Position numbers and translations under genes: made by a program. A stretch of 64,000 bases of DNA from Petralouisia muris (lineage in GTDB: Bacteria > Bacillota > Clostridia > Lachnospirales > Lachnospiraceae): positions 46,501-110,500 of the forward strand of contig NZ_SRYA01000013.1 of the NCBI RefSeq assembly GCF_004793545.1. The letters are read 5' to 3'. How positions within the stretch are numbered: the stretch's first letter is position 1; each line of letters opens with the position of its first letter. The notes beneath the pieces were generated by a model that was given only the letters and a program-made list of their open reading frames with translations, was not told the origin of the DNA and did no database searches. Below, piece after piece: positions 1-8,856 of the stretch.

Positions 1-222
1 GGCATTTTTGACGGAGATAATATTCTGGTTCAGCGTCAGTCCACTGCTTCCAATGGGGATATGGTAGTTGCCCTGATCGATGACTCTGCCACTGTCAAGA
101 CTTTTTATAAGGAAAAGGGGTATTACCGCCTTCAGCCTGAGAATGATTCTATGGAACCCATTATTGTAGAGGAATGTACCATTCTTGGCAAAGTTTTTGG
201 CGTATTCCGATTTTTTCAGTAA
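1..222 (+). CDS. lexA: LexA repressor, C-terminal part (5' end outside window)
   Basis: The reading frame is open from base 1 and stops with TAA at 220-222, giving the last 73 residues of LexA, the SOS repressor. LexA cleaves itself when RecA filaments form, which derepresses DNA repair genes. Visible are the peptidase S24 strand [15 protein letters not shown], whose lysine matches the catalytic Lys of the Ser-Lys dyad, followed by [14 protein letters not shown] and SMEPIIV, all typical of Firmicutes LexA. The DNA-binding half and the catalytic Ser lie outside the window. It converges on the rsfS operon, with a terminator between them. Confidence 0.93.
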   Translation, partial: GIFDGDNILVQRQSTASNGDMVVALIDDSATVKTFYKEKGYYRLQPENDSMEPIIVEECTILGKVFGVFRFFQ

Positions 223-233
223 GAGGCATATTT

Positions 234-310
234 ATGATACGGCAAGAGCTGCCCAGTCATCAGAGAAAATACTTCATGATACGGCAAGGCTGCCCCAATC
301 ATCAAAGAAA
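234..310. repeat. Two-copy 35-bp direct repeat downstream of lexA
   Basis: Positions 234-268 and 276-310 are near-identical 35-bp copies (ATGATACGGCAAG..CTGCCC..TCATCA.AGAAA), separated by 7 bp. The second copy supplies the left arm of the terminator that follows, so the repeat probably arose by duplication of part of the terminator. Confidence 0.75.
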
Positions 311-327
311 GCGGCAGCCTTTGTTTC
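286..327 (+). terminator. Rho-independent terminator of lexA
   Basis: AAGGCTGCC (286-294) pairs with GGCAGCCTT (313-321) and is followed by TTGTTT. It ends the lexA transcript just before the convergent operon. Confidence 0.8.
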
Positions 328-351
328 ATTTATAATTTTTCGGCACAGGAA

Positions 352-702
352 TTACAAATCTTCTGTCTCTACTTTTTTACCGTCTGTCCAGATCCGTTCC
401 AGATCATAGAAGAGACGATCCTCTTTTGAAAATATATGGACAATAATGTCTTTGTAATCCATCAGTATCCAGCTGGAATTGCGGGTTCCTTCAATTTGTT
501 TCGCGGTATGTCCCTGTTTGCCCAGTTCTTCTTCTACGGCATCTACCATAGCCTGAATTTGATTTGAATTTGTTCCCGTTGCGATTACAAAGTAGTCGGC
601 AAGGGGTGAGATTTCACTGATGTCAATGACACGGACTTCTTCTGCCTTTTTGCCGTTTAATGCCTGGCAGGCAGTTTTTGCCATTTCTCGGGATATATCC
701 AT
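352..702 (-). CDS. rsfS: Ribosomal silencing factor RsfS
   Basis: This 116-aa protein of the RsfS/Iojap family binds uL14 on the 50S subunit and blocks subunit joining, lowering translation under starvation. The core family signature is clear: EVRVIDISEISPLADYFVIA, then GTNSNQIQAMVDAVEEEL, then SSWILMDYKDIIVHIF. The length is normal for the family. It is the last gene of the rplU-obg-nadD operon, 21 bp after yqeK, the usual Firmicutes position. Confidence 0.95.
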   Translation of the reverse strand: MDISREMAKTACQALNGKKAEEVRVIDISEISPLADYFVIATGTNSNQIQAMVDAVEEELGKQGHTAKQIEGTRNSSWILMDYKDIIVHIFSKEDRLFYDLERIWTDGKKVETEDL

Positions 703-723
703 AGTGTGCCTCCTTGTATGAGA

Positions 724-1296
724 TTATGTTGACAGTTTCTTTTGGAAATATTGATAGGTTTCCAGGGTGAGAGGATCAATTTTCCCTCCTTTTTTTTCAA
801 GATAATGCAGTGTATCTGACAAGATTTTCAGCATAGCCTCATCCAAATCTTCAAAAGCCAGCTTCCGCACCAGTTCCAGATTCGGCGCTTTGTCCCGGTT
901 GGGTTCAATATAATCTGCAATATATATGATTTTATCCAGGGTATTCATTCCAGGTTCCCCGGTTGTATGAACCTGGATAGCATGAAGAATTTCTTTATTT
1001 TCCACTTTGTATCGTTTTTTGGCAAAATAAGCGCCCAGCTTGGCATGAAGCAAAAACGGACTCTGCTCTTCTGAGGAAGAAACAGGGATTTTATGCTTTT
1101 TACACAGCTTCAGCTTGTCATGGTTTGAGATACATTTTGCGCAGTCATGCAAAAGTCCTGCATAGACTGCCTGCTCTAAGCTGCACTGGTGGGCCATTGC
1201 AAGGGCTGCCGCCGTATACATAACGCCTAGGGTATGGGTATACCGCTCTTTATCCAGTTCCTTTTTTAATTTCTTTTCAATCTCTGCCCGTTTCAT
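724..1296 (-). CDS. yqeK: HD-domain hydrolase YqeK (diadenosine tetraphosphatase type)
   Basis: This 190-aa HD-superfamily protein is of the YqeK family, whose members hydrolyse bis(5'-nucleosyl) tetraphosphates symmetrically. The HD metal pair is His50-Asp51 in GLLHDCAK. A second metal histidine is in LLHAKLGA and a conserved IIYIADYIEP segment follows. The start overlaps the nadD stop by 4 bp (ATGA), so translation is coupled. The nadD-yqeK-rsfS order is typical of Firmicutes. Substrate assignment rests on the family only. Confidence 0.93.
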   Translation of the reverse strand: MKRAEIEKKLKKELDKERYTHTLGVMYTAAALAMAHQCSLEQAVYAGLLHDCAKCISNHDKLKLCKKHKIPVSSSEEQSPFLLHAKLGAYFAKKRYKVENKEILHAIQVHTTGEPGMNTLDKIIYIADYIEPNRDKAPNLELVRKLAFEDLDEAMLKILSDTLHYLEKKGGKIDPLTLETYQYFQKKLST

Positions 1297-1949
1297 GTTC
1301 TGCCCTCTCCTTCATTTGGGATTCTGTCTTCTCCTTCGTACAGACGGTACATCCGGATATAATCTTCCACTTCTCTCGGAACAAGATACCGTATGGTTCT
1401 TCCGTATTGCAGACGGCGCCGGATATCCTGTGAGGAAACTTCCAAGTTTGGCGTATCCAGCGGGAAAAATTTCCCAGGATATTTCTGATTTAATTCATCA
1501 ATCTTCTGGAAGAATCTTTCCTGATGTTTATGCTTCCGGTAAGCGGCCAGAACCCTGCAGTTTTTCAATATGGCTTCCGGCTCTTTCCAAAGTTCGAAAT
1601 CAAACAGGGAATCTGCCCCCAGAATAAAGAAAAGTTCTGCTGCTTTGCACCGATCTTTCAATTTTTCCAGAGTCAGGTAGGTGTAACTGGTATCTGTGCT
1701 TTCCACTTCTATTTGTTCCAAAGCAAATTTAGGATTATCTGCAATTGCAAGAGTAACCATCCTGCAGCGGTGGACAGGTTCCGTTACATACTGCTTCAGC
1801 TTATGAGGAGAATGTCCGGTAGGAATAAACAATACCTGGTTCAGATCAAATTGCTCTCTGGCATTCTCTGCAATCATTAAATGCCCATAGTGGATAGGGT
1901 CAAAAGCCCCTCCCATAATGCCTATTTTTTGTGTGGTTCCTCTGCTCAT
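1293..1949 (-). CDS. nadD: Nicotinate-nucleotide adenylyltransferase
   Basis: This 218-aa cytoplasmic enzyme of NAD synthesis joins nicotinate mononucleotide and ATP to make deamido-NAD. The nucleotidyltransferase fingerprint GGAFDPIHYGH is at residues 13-23, ILGADSLFDFELW lies mid-protein, and the ISSTxxR-type loop appears as SSQDIRRR near residue 172. Length is normal, with a short acidic C-terminal tail. It sits 11 bp after yhbY and overlaps yqeK by 4 bp. Confidence 0.96.
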   Translation of the reverse strand: MSRGTTQKIGIMGGAFDPIHYGHLMIAENAREQFDLNQVLFIPTGHSPHKLKQYVTEPVHRCRMVTLAIADNPKFALEQIEVESTDTSYTYLTLEKLKDRCKAAELFFILGADSLFDFELWKEPEAILKNCRVLAAYRKHKHQERFFQKIDELNQKYPGKFFPLDTPNLEVSSQDIRRRLQYGRTIRYLVPREVEDYIRMYRLYEGEDRIPNEGEGRT

Positions 1950-1960
1950 TCTATGATCCT

Positions 1961-2257
1961 TTACCGCGGCAATTGAATCTTCGGAGCCTTTTTTGCCGGA
2001 CGGTATAAAATGATTTTCTTTCCAATCACCTGAACCACCTGTGATTTCGTACGTTCTGCCATTGTGTCTGCAAGCTCATTAGGATCATCAAAGCAGTTTT
2101 TCAGTACGGACAGTTTAATCAATTCCCTTTTTTCAAGCGCCTCGTCAACGGCAATTACTATTTCAGGAGTCAGGCTTGCTTTTCCCACCTGAAAAACAGG
2201 AGTAATGTTGTTGGCAAGAGTTTTTAAATATGCACGTTGTTTACTGGTTAATGTCAT
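1961..2257 (-). CDS. yhbY: YhbY-type RNA-binding protein (CRM domain)
   Basis: This 98-aa single CRM-domain protein is associated with 50S assembly in related bacteria. The motif LTSKQRAYLKTLANNITPVF and the GKASLTP GxxG-like loop are present, and it ends in a basic tail (RPAKKAPKIQLPR). It lies 23 bp after obg in the ribosome-linked operon, which fits a role in ribosome maturation. Confidence 0.92.
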   Translation of the reverse strand: MTLTSKQRAYLKTLANNITPVFQVGKASLTPEIVIAVDEALEKRELIKLSVLKNCFDDPNELADTMAERTKSQVVQVIGKKIILYRPAKKAPKIQLPR

Positions 2258-2280
2258 AGTTGCTTCCTTTCTGTCTGAGA

Positions 2281-3567
2281 TTATTTGTAATAATCGAATT
2301 CCAGGCCATACATTCGCACCGTATCTCCCTCTGAAATACCGGCCTTTTCCAACTCTTCCAGAATACCCTGATCCCGCAGAAATTTTTGGAAGAACAAAAA
2401 TCCTTTTTCTGAATCGATGTTCGTGTATCCAAGCATTTTTTCAATTTTCGGCCCCTCTGCCACATAAACATTGTCTTTTTCATTATATGTTACAGAATAA
2501 GACTCTTCTTGGAATACCGTTGTTTCCGGGAAAAATTCCTGCTCATAGATGACAGGAGCATTATCTGTCTGGGACAGAAGTTCATTTACATGGTACAATA
2601 ATTCTTTTATGCCCTGTCCGCTGACTGCAGATATGGGAAATACTGGAATGCCCTGAGATTCAAATTCTTTTTTTAATGCGGGCAATGCGCTTTCCGATTC
2701 CTCAAAAATAGCGTCAATTTTATTTGCTGCAATGACCTGAGGTTTTTTCAGCAGATCCTGGTTATAATTTTCCAATTCCCGGTTAATGGCATAGATATCT
2801 GCAATGGGATCTCTCCCTTCCACGGAAGCTGCATCCACAATATGAATCATGACTTTGGTACGTTCAATGTGCTTTAAAAACGCATGTCCTAATCCCACTC
2901 CCTGAGAAGCGCCCTCAATCAGCCCTGGAATGTCTGCAATGACAAAACCGCCGGCATCATCAAGATCTACTACCCCCAGATTTGGATTCAATGTGGTGAA
3001 ATGGTAATTTGCAATTTTAGGACGGGCGTTCGTGACTCTGGATAAGAGGGTGGATTTTCCAACGTTGGGGAATCCGACTAATCCAACATCTGCAATTACT
3101 TTTAGTTCCAGTCTCACTTCCAGTTCAATTCCCGGCTGTCCCGGCTGTGCGTATTTTGGCGCCTGCATGGTGGAGGTTGCAAAATGCTGATTGCCAAGGC
3201 CTCCTTTTCCGCCTTTCAGGATGATCTGACTGGTATTGCTTCCCGACATATCGGCAATGACCTTGTCACTTTTGGCATCCCGGATAATGGTTCCGGCAGG
3301 GACTTTCACAATCAAGTCTTCGCCGTTTTTACCGTGACAGTTGCGTTTCTTTCCATCTTCGCCGTTTTCTGCGGCATACTTTCTGCGGTGTCTGAAATCG
3401 CCCAGGGTATTCAGGCCTTCATCCACCTGGAAAATCAGGTTTCCGCCCCGCCCGCCATCACCGCCGTCCGGCCCGCCGTTGGGAACGTACTTTTCCCGCC
3501 GGAAAGAGACATGCCCGTCGCCGCCTTTTCCAGATTTTATAATAATTTTTGCACTGTCTGCAAACAT
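2281..3567 (-). CDS. obg: GTPase Obg/CgtA
   Basis: This 428-aa essential GTPase acts in 50S assembly and stress control. The glycine-rich Obg fold covers residues 1-158 (GKGGDGHVSFRREKYVPNGG). The G domain starts near 160, with G1 GFPNVGKST at 165-173, switch region TTLNPNLGVV, G3 DIPGLIEGA and G4 NKID. A C-terminal OCT domain of about 80 residues ends at EFDYYK. The length is standard for Firmicutes Obg. It sits downstream of rpmA after a 145-bp structured spacer. Confidence 0.97.
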   Translation of the reverse strand: MFADSAKIIIKSGKGGDGHVSFRREKYVPNGGPDGGDGGRGGNLIFQVDEGLNTLGDFRHRRKYAAENGEDGKKRNCHGKNGEDLIVKVPAGTIIRDAKSDKVIADMSGSNTSQIILKGGKGGLGNQHFATSTMQAPKYAQPGQPGIELEVRLELKVIADVGLVGFPNVGKSTLLSRVTNARPKIANYHFTTLNPNLGVVDLDDAGGFVIADIPGLIEGASQGVGLGHAFLKHIERTKVMIHIVDAASVEGRDPIADIYAINRELENYNQDLLKKPQVIAANKIDAIFEESESALPALKKEFESQGIPVFPISAVSGQGIKELLYHVNELLSQTDNAPVIYEQEFFPETTVFQEESYSVTYNEKDNVYVAEGPKIEKMLGYTNIDSEKGFLFFQKFLRDQGILEELEKAGISEGDTVRMYGLEFDYYK

Positions 3568-3603
3568 AGTTTCGCCTTTCTTATGATAGTGAAATGATAG
3601 CTC

Positions 3604-3665
3604 ACAGGGAAACCAGTACGGTTCCTGTAATTACAAGAATAGACTCGGCTATACAGTCGAGTCTA
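3604..3665 (-). other. Two hairpins in the rpmA-obg spacer
   Basis: The 145-bp spacer (3568-3712) holds two stems. TAGACTCG (3640-3647) pairs with CGAGTCTA (3658-3665), and ACAGG..AAACC pairs with GGTT.CCTGT (about 3604-3627). On the minus strand the first is followed by only a weak U run (TTCTTG). It looks like an RNA-processing or partial-attenuation element that lowers obg expression relative to rpmA, rather than a full terminator. Confidence 0.5.
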
Positions 3666-3712
3666 TCAATCCGTTACATGCAAATCTGTTTGTCGCTTTT
3701 GGACAGCAAGTG

Positions 3713-4003
3713 TTATTCATTGCTTGCTACTGGATATACGGAAGCCTGTTTCTTATCTCTTCCTTTTCTTTCAAATCGCAGAACACCGTCAACTAAAGCA
3801 AATAAAGTATCATCTCCGCCTCTTCCAACGTTGATGCCCGGATGAATCTTAGTTCCCCGCTGTCTGTATAAAATATTTCCAGCTTTTACAAATTGTCCGT
3901 CAGCTCTTTTCGCACCTAATCTCTTAGATTCGGAATCTCTTCCGTTCTTGGTAGATCCAACTCCCTTTTTATGAGCGAAAAATTGAAGGTTCATATTCAG
4001 CAT
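3713..4003 (-). CDS. rpmA: 50S ribosomal protein bL27 (with Prp-cleaved N-terminal extension)
   Basis: This 96-aa bL27 contacts the peptidyl transferase centre. It begins [20 protein letters not shown]. The LQFFA/HKKG junction is the site cleaved by the Prp protease in Firmicutes, exposing the functional N-terminus. The rest ([20 protein letters not shown]) is canonical. The gene follows prp by 3 bp, so substrate and protease are co-translated. Confidence 0.97.
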   Translation of the reverse strand: MLNMNLQFFAHKKGVGSTKNGRDSESKRLGAKRADGQFVKAGNILYRQRGTKIHPGINVGRGGDDTLFALVDGVLRFERKGRDKKQASVYPVASNE

Positions 4004-4006
4004 GTT

Positions 4007-4336
4007 CTACACCTCCTTAAATGTAAGCGTAACATAATCGGTTCCGTAACTTTTCTGAATTCCCTGTAATCCTAAGACCAGTGAACGAATCAATAACAGA
4101 GATTCGCTGGAATATCCTTTTCCTAAAGAGAAATCTATCAAGCCGCTTTCTTGATTGGTCCTAAGGTCAAATTCATCCGATAGAAGCATTTCTATGGAAT
4201 TAATGGTATTAAGCACCAGGACAGAAACTGCAGCACAGACAATATCCTCTCCTGCATCAGCATATTCTGCATGTCCAATACAATGAAAAGCGGTATATTC
4301 CTGTTCACTGTTTTCATAAATCGTTATTTTAATCAT
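4007..4336 (-). CDS. prp: Ribosomal-processing cysteine protease Prp
   Basis: This 109-aa protease removes the N-terminal extension of bL27. The catalytic dyad is His22 (IGHAEYADAGED) and Cys34 (IVCAAVSVL), exactly at the positions known for the staphylococcal enzyme. The length is typical. It lies between rplU (14 bp upstream) and rpmA (3 bp downstream), the invariant Firmicutes arrangement. Confidence 0.95.
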   Translation of the reverse strand: MIKITIYENSEQEYTAFHCIGHAEYADAGEDIVCAAVSVLVLNTINSIEMLLSDEFDLRTNQESGLIDFSLGKGYSSESLLLIRSLVLGLQGIQKSYGTDYVTLTFKEV

Positions 4337-4350
4337 AACAATTCAAATAA

Positions 4351-4656
4351 TCAGCCATTAATTTTTTCAATCTTAACTTTGGTGAAGGACTGTCTGTGTC
4401 CGTTCTTCTTGTGGTAGCCGGTTTTTCTCTTATACTTGTAAACGATGATTTTCTTGCCTCTTCCATTTGCTACTACAGAAGCTTCTACGGTTGCGTTGGA
4501 TGCATCTGCTCCAACCTTCAAAGAACCGTCGCTTACTGCCAGAACATCATCAAAAGTAACTTTCTCACCAGCTTCCAGACCAAGCTTTTCAATGGTAATG
4601 ATATCGCCTTCGGATACTTTGTACTGTTTACCACCTGTTGCTATGATTGCGTACAT
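4351..4656 (-). CDS. rplU: 50S ribosomal protein bL21
   Basis: This 101-aa bL21 binds 23S rRNA. Family features are [18 protein letters not shown] at the start, [17 protein letters not shown] in the middle and the end [11 protein letters not shown] strong ribosome binding site (AGGAGGTGCC) precedes the ATG. It is the first gene of the operon that runs to rsfS. Confidence 0.97.
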   Translation of the reverse strand: MYAIIATGGKQYKVSEGDIITIEKLGLEAGEKVTFDDVLAVSDGSLKVGADASNATVEASVVANGRGKKIIVYKYKRKTGYHKKNGHRQSFTKVKIEKING

Positions 4657-4741
4657 ATGGCACCTCCTATTATCATTACTCGCCAGTTACGGTGCTGTAT
4701 TGATACAGACTTTTGAACCTCACTGTGCGGCATACTCATAA
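4657..4741 (-). promoter_or_regulatory. Probable L21 ribosomal-protein leader RNA
   Basis: The transcribed leader between the -10 box and rplU is about 80 nt. It carries GCCGCACAGTGAGGTTCAAA and a stem CTGTAT..ATACAG, in the position where Firmicutes have the autoregulatory L21 leader. The class is assigned by position and general resemblance. A covariance search against the L21_leader model would decide. Confidence 0.5.
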
Positions 4742-4770
4742 AGAATACCACAAAAGCCTGGATAAGTCAA
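4742..4770 (-). promoter_or_regulatory. Sigma-A promoter of the rplU-obg-rsfS operon
   Basis: On the minus strand TTGACT (4765-4770), a 17-bp spacer and TATTCT (4742-4747) form a good housekeeping promoter. Confidence 0.75.
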
Positions 4771-4785
4771 TCATTTTCCGGATTT

Positions 4786-5976
4786 TTATTGTATTTGTTC
4801 TGCCAGGGATTTTCTCACTTTTTTCCGTGTGAGTTCCACCAGGTTCAGTTTTGTCATATCCACTACATGAACAGGAACAGGATCGGCGGATACGGCGCTT
4901 TCCAGCGCCTGCATCAGTATTTCTTTGGAATCGTCGGATTTCATATCAATAAAATCTACAATAATAATTCCAGAGAGATTTCTAAGACGGAGCTGACAGG
5001 CAATTTCTGCTGCTGCCTCCAGGTTAATCTTTAAATAATGCTCCTGTACTTTCTTTTTTGAAATACTTTTTCCAGAATTCACGTCAATAACAGTCAGCGC
5101 TTCCGTAGGCTGAATCACAAGATAGCCTCCGGATTTCAGCCATACTCTTTCCAGAAGCGCTTCCTTAAGATAATGTTCTAAACGGTAAAGGTTCTTTAAG
5201 CTCATTCCTGCATCTTCATAATAAGTAAGCTTTTCCAGATCTTCTGGCTGGAAGATTTTTAGATATTCCCGGGCTTTCTCCAGAAGCTCTCGGTCGTCAG
5301 TAAGGATCGAGGTAAGCCAGGACTGATTGACATTTTGAAGCATATGAAGGTATTCCGGCATACTTCCCTTTAGGCAAGAAAATACCGTACGGTAAGGAGC
5401 CGTTTCCTTCAAATTAATATATTCCTGTTTTAATTTTTCGTATTCTTTCAGAATTTCCTCTTTTGATGCAGAAACTGCATTGGTACGAACAATAATTCCA
5501 AATTCTTCGAAATGCTCAGAACTCAAATTCTCTTTTATTTTTTCTCGCTTTTCTTCGGATATTTTCTTTGAGATTCCAATTTTTTTGTTTTCACTGGTTA
5601 ATACCAGATATTTTCCGGACAGGTTTATGTTGGTTGTGACTTTGGGAGGCTTGGATTTGCTGCTCTCCTGAGCGACCTGAACTACTACTTCATCTCCCTG
5701 AACCATGTTGGGACTGTTGATTTTTTTTACAAATAAAGGCTGCTTCATTTCATCCAGAGGATAGTAGCAGGGCATTCCAGGAGCGATTTCAATAAAAGCG
5801 GCATTTAAATTTTTGACAATATTTTTCACTCTTCCCACATAAATATCTCCAAGGATGCTCTGCTGTTCCACAGACTCTAATGTCACTTCCAGCATTTTCT
5901 TATCCTGATAAAGCGCAGTAACAATATAATCCCTGTCGTTACGGTTTAATCTGGTTATTAATAATATATTTTTCAC
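4786..5976 (-). CDS. rng: Ribonuclease G/E family endoribonuclease
   Basis: This protein of about 396 aa belongs to the RNase E/G family, which cuts single-stranded RNA in rRNA maturation and mRNA decay. An S1-like domain (GDIYVGRVKNIVKNLNAAFI) opens it, followed by the catalytic core with the two metal-binding aspartates in TVIDVNSGK and IIIVDFIDMK. It is shorter than E. coli RNase G (489 aa) and stops soon after the DNase-I-like core, so the Zn-link and small domain are reduced or absent. I place the start at the GTG at 5976 because AGGTGA lies 5 bp upstream; a GTG at 5985 is the alternative. Confidence 0.88.
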   Translation of the reverse strand: MKNILLITRLNRNDRDYIVTALYQDKKMLEVTLESVEQQSILGDIYVGRVKNIVKNLNAAFIEIAPGMPCYYPLDEMKQPLFVKKINSPNMVQGDEVVVQVAQESSKSKPPKVTTNINLSGKYLVLTSENKKIGISKKISEEKREKIKENLSSEHFEEFGIIVRTNAVSASKEEILKEYEKLKQEYINLKETAPYRTVFSCLKGSMPEYLHMLQNVNQSWLTSILTDDRELLEKAREYLKIFQPEDLEKLTYYEDAGMSLKNLYRLEHYLKEALLERVWLKSGGYLVIQPTEALTVIDVNSGKSISKKKVQEHYLKINLEAAAEIACQLRLRNLSGIIIVDFIDMKSDDSKEILMQALESAVSADPVPVHVVDMTKLNLVELTRKKVRKSLAEQIQ

Positions 5977-6051
5977 GAGAATCACCTATTTCCTTCGGTT
6001 TGCTCAGGTTATCTTTTCGTCCACAGAAACAAGAATAGAAAATTCCTGTAT

Positions 6052-6891
6052 TCAGAGGATATCTTCTCCCAATTCTCCCAGAGGAAGAAATTCTGGAAAA
6101 ATTTTCCCCTGCCGGGCAAACGATTTTTTTAATTGGTTTAAATAATTCTGGTAATCCTTACGTTCCTGCTCTCCTTTTACTGGAATCTCTTCGGATCTGG
6201 CATAAACCTCCAGCCGGTGCACTTGAAACCTCAAGGGATCATAATCTATTCCGCAGAACCTGCAGAAGTCTTCCACCACAAGCTCCGGTTTCACATTATC
6301 ACTGCTTCCGGTGGAAACCTTTAAGAACAGGCCGTATTCCGGGATGAGCCTGTCCTTTAGGGGAACGTTCTGTAAGGGTATGCCTTTCATCTCATAGATG
6401 AGGTTCTTTAAGTTCATCTCCAGCTTACTTTTTTTGGTCTGTTTGGTAATGAGAATCTGAGTCTGCTTTTCGTAATAATCGCTAATCTTATCAGAAAACT
6501 CCTCGAGTGATCCAAAAAGAGACTCATATCCCGATTTCACATATATCAGGTAATCGGCGGCGGCTACCAGTGACATGGAAGTTTTGGCAGTATCCGGAAG
6601 CTTTCGGTATTCCAATATGAAGACCCCTTCCACCATCGCCTGGTTTAAGGCATCTATGGATTCCCGGCTGGATGTGACTGAGTTTACTTCAATGTCAAAA
6701 TATTCGCCGTCACTGGTAATTCCTACTCCCAGCGGTGCGGCAAAAGACATGATCTGATGGGGGCTGTAGCCGCCGGAATACGCAATATCTATCTTTGCCC
6801 GGCGGATTGCCTTCTGGAAATACCGCATCATGTCCAGGTGCCCGATAAATTTCATTACACCGTATTTCTGAAATTTAATTCTGATGTTCAT
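6052..6891 (-). CDS. TIGR03936 family (DUF2344) radical-SAM-linked protein
   Basis: This protein of about 279 aa is recognised by MNIRIKFQKYGVMKFIGHLD at its start. The family has no established biochemical role and is nearly always encoded next to a TIGR03960 radical SAM protein, as here. The start at 6891 is chosen for the AAGGAG 9 bp upstream; it gives a 17-bp overlap with the upstream gene and implies coupling. With RNase G downstream this is the standard Firmicutes trio, so a role in RNA or ribosome modification is likely but inferred. Confidence 0.88.
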   Translation of the reverse strand: MNIRIKFQKYGVMKFIGHLDMMRYFQKAIRRAKIDIAYSGGYSPHQIMSFAAPLGVGITSDGEYFDIEVNSVTSSRESIDALNQAMVEGVFILEYRKLPDTAKTSMSLVAAADYLIYVKSGYESLFGSLEEFSDKISDYYEKQTQILITKQTKKSKLEMNLKNLIYEMKGIPLQNVPLKDRLIPEYGLFLKVSTGSSDNVKPELVVEDFCRFCGIDYDPLRFQVHRLEVYARSEEIPVKGEQERKDYQNYLNQLKKSFARQGKIFPEFLPLGELGEDIL

Positions 6892-8737
6892 AACAAACGC
6901 CTCCTTCAAAAGATGCGGCGCCGCAGCCATTGCACTGCTGCCTGCAGTTTAAGGTTATCTCTCCCTGCTGGGCCCGCTTCCATTCCCGCAGTAAAAATTC
7001 TCTGGACACTCCGCAGTCAATAAAATCCCAAGGCAGGATTTCCTCAGGGCTCCTTTTACGCAGATTGTAGAAATCAATGGAAATTCCGCATTCTTCAAAG
7101 GCTTCCATCCATTTCTGATTGTCAAAGGCTTCTGTCCAGGCGTCAAAGAGACATCCTTTCTGGTATGCTTTTAGCAAAACCTGCCCCACTCTTCTGTCGC
7201 CTCTGGCAAACACTCCTTCCAGTACCGTAACGTCAGCTTCATGCCAGTTATACTTTAAGCTCTTCCGGTTTAGCTGTTCTTTCATTCCTTCATTGACAAT
7301 TCTGGCTTTTGCCAGATATTCTTCTTTGGAGTGCATGGAAGCCCACTGAAAAGGCGTGAATGGCTTCGGCACAAAAAATGAAGTGCTTATGGTAATCTGG
7401 CATTTACCGTTACGCCTGTCCTTGGGAATTTCATAATACCGCCGGGCAATTTTATCTGCAAGACGGGGAATTTCTTTCTGATCCTCTTCTGTTTCCGTAG
7501 GAAGCCCAAGCATGAAGTACAGCTTCACCTTTTGCCAGCCTCCTTCAAAGGCCAGTCCGGCGCCTTCTAAAATCACTTCTTCTGTCAGTCCTTTATTGAT
7601 CACATTCCTGAGACGCTGGGAACCTGCCTCCGGTGCGAAGGTCAGGCTGCTTTTGCGGATATCCTGAACCTTTTTCATTGCTTCTAAAGAAAAAGCGTCA
7701 ATCCGCAGGGAGGGAAGAGAAATATTTACCCCCTGTTCTTTGGAATCCATCAAAAAATCCAGCAGCCTTCCCAGGCTGCTGTAATCACTGGAGCTTAAAG
7801 AGCTTAAAGAAATCTCTTCATGTCCAGTGCTTTCAAGCATTTCAGAGGCGCACTCCTTCAGCATATCCAGGCTGCGTTCTCTGGTGGGCCGGTAAATCAT
7901 GCCAGCCTGACAGAACCGGCAGCCCCGGATACAGCCCCTTTGGATTTCAAGGACTACGCGATCCTGGGTCGCCTTGATAAATGGAACCAGCGGCTTGCGG
8001 GGATAGGCAGTATGGCTGAGATCCATCTCAATTTCTTTTTTTACTGTTGCCGGAACATCTTCGTATTTGGGGCAAAAAGAAGCGATGATTCCATCCTCCT
8101 GATAAGTTGTTTCATAGAGTGAAGGCACGTAGATTCCGGGTATTTGACATGCTTTGCGCAAAAATTCTTCTCTAGTGCAGCCTCTTTCTTTGGAAGATTT
8201 GTACAAATCAAACAATTCATCGTACCGGGTTTCCCCTTCTCCAATATAAAACAGGTCAAAAAAGTCTGCCAAAGGCTCCGGATTATAGGTGCAGGGTCCG
8301 CCGCCGATGACAATGGGGTGTTCCCAGGTACGCTCTATGTCCAGAAATGGAATCTGGCTTAAGTCCAAAATCTGTAAAATATTCGTATAGCACATCTCAT
8401 ACTGGATGGTAATTCCCAGAAAATCCATGTCCTTTACCGGAGACTGGCTTTCTAAAGTAAATAACGGAATCTTCTGGTCTTTCATAATCTGATGCAGATC
8501 GCTCCAGGGGGAATACACCCGTTCACAGCAGACATCCTTTCTCTGATTGAACATATCATAGAGAATCTGGATGCCCAGATGGGACATACCGATTTCGTAA
8601 ATATCCGGAAAACATATGGCAAAACGGATATCCGCTTTGCCGGGAGTTTTTGTCACACTGTTGACCTCATTCCCAATGTACCTTGCGGGTTTTTCGATTG
8701 TTAGTAATATTTCATCATTTAACGCTAGTTTTTTCAT
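6875..8737 (-). CDS. TIGR03960 family radical SAM protein
   Basis: This protein of about 620 aa has an N-terminal B12-binding-like Rossmann region (FAICFPDIYEIGMSHLG). The radical SAM core carries the [4Fe-4S] motif CIRGCRFC at about residues 269-276 and APEAGSQRLR downstream. The C-terminus has a cysteine cluster (CRQQCNGCG) that could bind metal. The function is unknown; family members pair with TIGR03936. The start at 8737 is preferred for GAAAGGAAATAT just upstream; an ATG at 8764 is in frame without a good site. Confidence 0.88.
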   Translation of the reverse strand: MKKLALNDEILLTIEKPARYIGNEVNSVTKTPGKADIRFAICFPDIYEIGMSHLGIQILYDMFNQRKDVCCERVYSPWSDLHQIMKDQKIPLFTLESQSPVKDMDFLGITIQYEMCYTNILQILDLSQIPFLDIERTWEHPIVIGGGPCTYNPEPLADFFDLFYIGEGETRYDELFDLYKSSKERGCTREEFLRKACQIPGIYVPSLYETTYQEDGIIASFCPKYEDVPATVKKEIEMDLSHTAYPRKPLVPFIKATQDRVVLEIQRGCIRGCRFCQAGMIYRPTRERSLDMLKECASEMLESTGHEEISLSSLSSSDYSSLGRLLDFLMDSKEQGVNISLPSLRIDAFSLEAMKKVQDIRKSSLTFAPEAGSQRLRNVINKGLTEEVILEGAGLAFEGGWQKVKLYFMLGLPTETEEDQKEIPRLADKIARRYYEIPKDRRNGKCQITISTSFFVPKPFTPFQWASMHSKEEYLAKARIVNEGMKEQLNRKSLKYNWHEADVTVLEGVFARGDRRVGQVLLKAYQKGCLFDAWTEAFDNQKWMEAFEECGISIDFYNLRKRSPEEILPWDFIDCGVSREFLLREWKRAQQGEITLNCRQQCNGCGAASFEGGVCYEHQN

Positions 8738-8808
8738 ATATTTCCTTTCGGTTTTTTGATACAATTCACAAATTGCAGAAGGTTGTCGGGTGTTGCTTAA
8801 TCCCCCAT

Positions 8809-8837
8809 ATTATATACATTTTAAGGGAAAATTTCAA
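8809..8837 (-). promoter_or_regulatory. Sigma-A promoter for the radical SAM / RNase G cluster
   Basis: On the minus strand TTGAAA (8832-8837), a 17-bp spacer and TATAAT (8809-8814) lie about 70 bp upstream of the start codon. Confidence 0.75.
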
Positions 8838-8856
8838 GCGGATATCTCCTGGCAGT

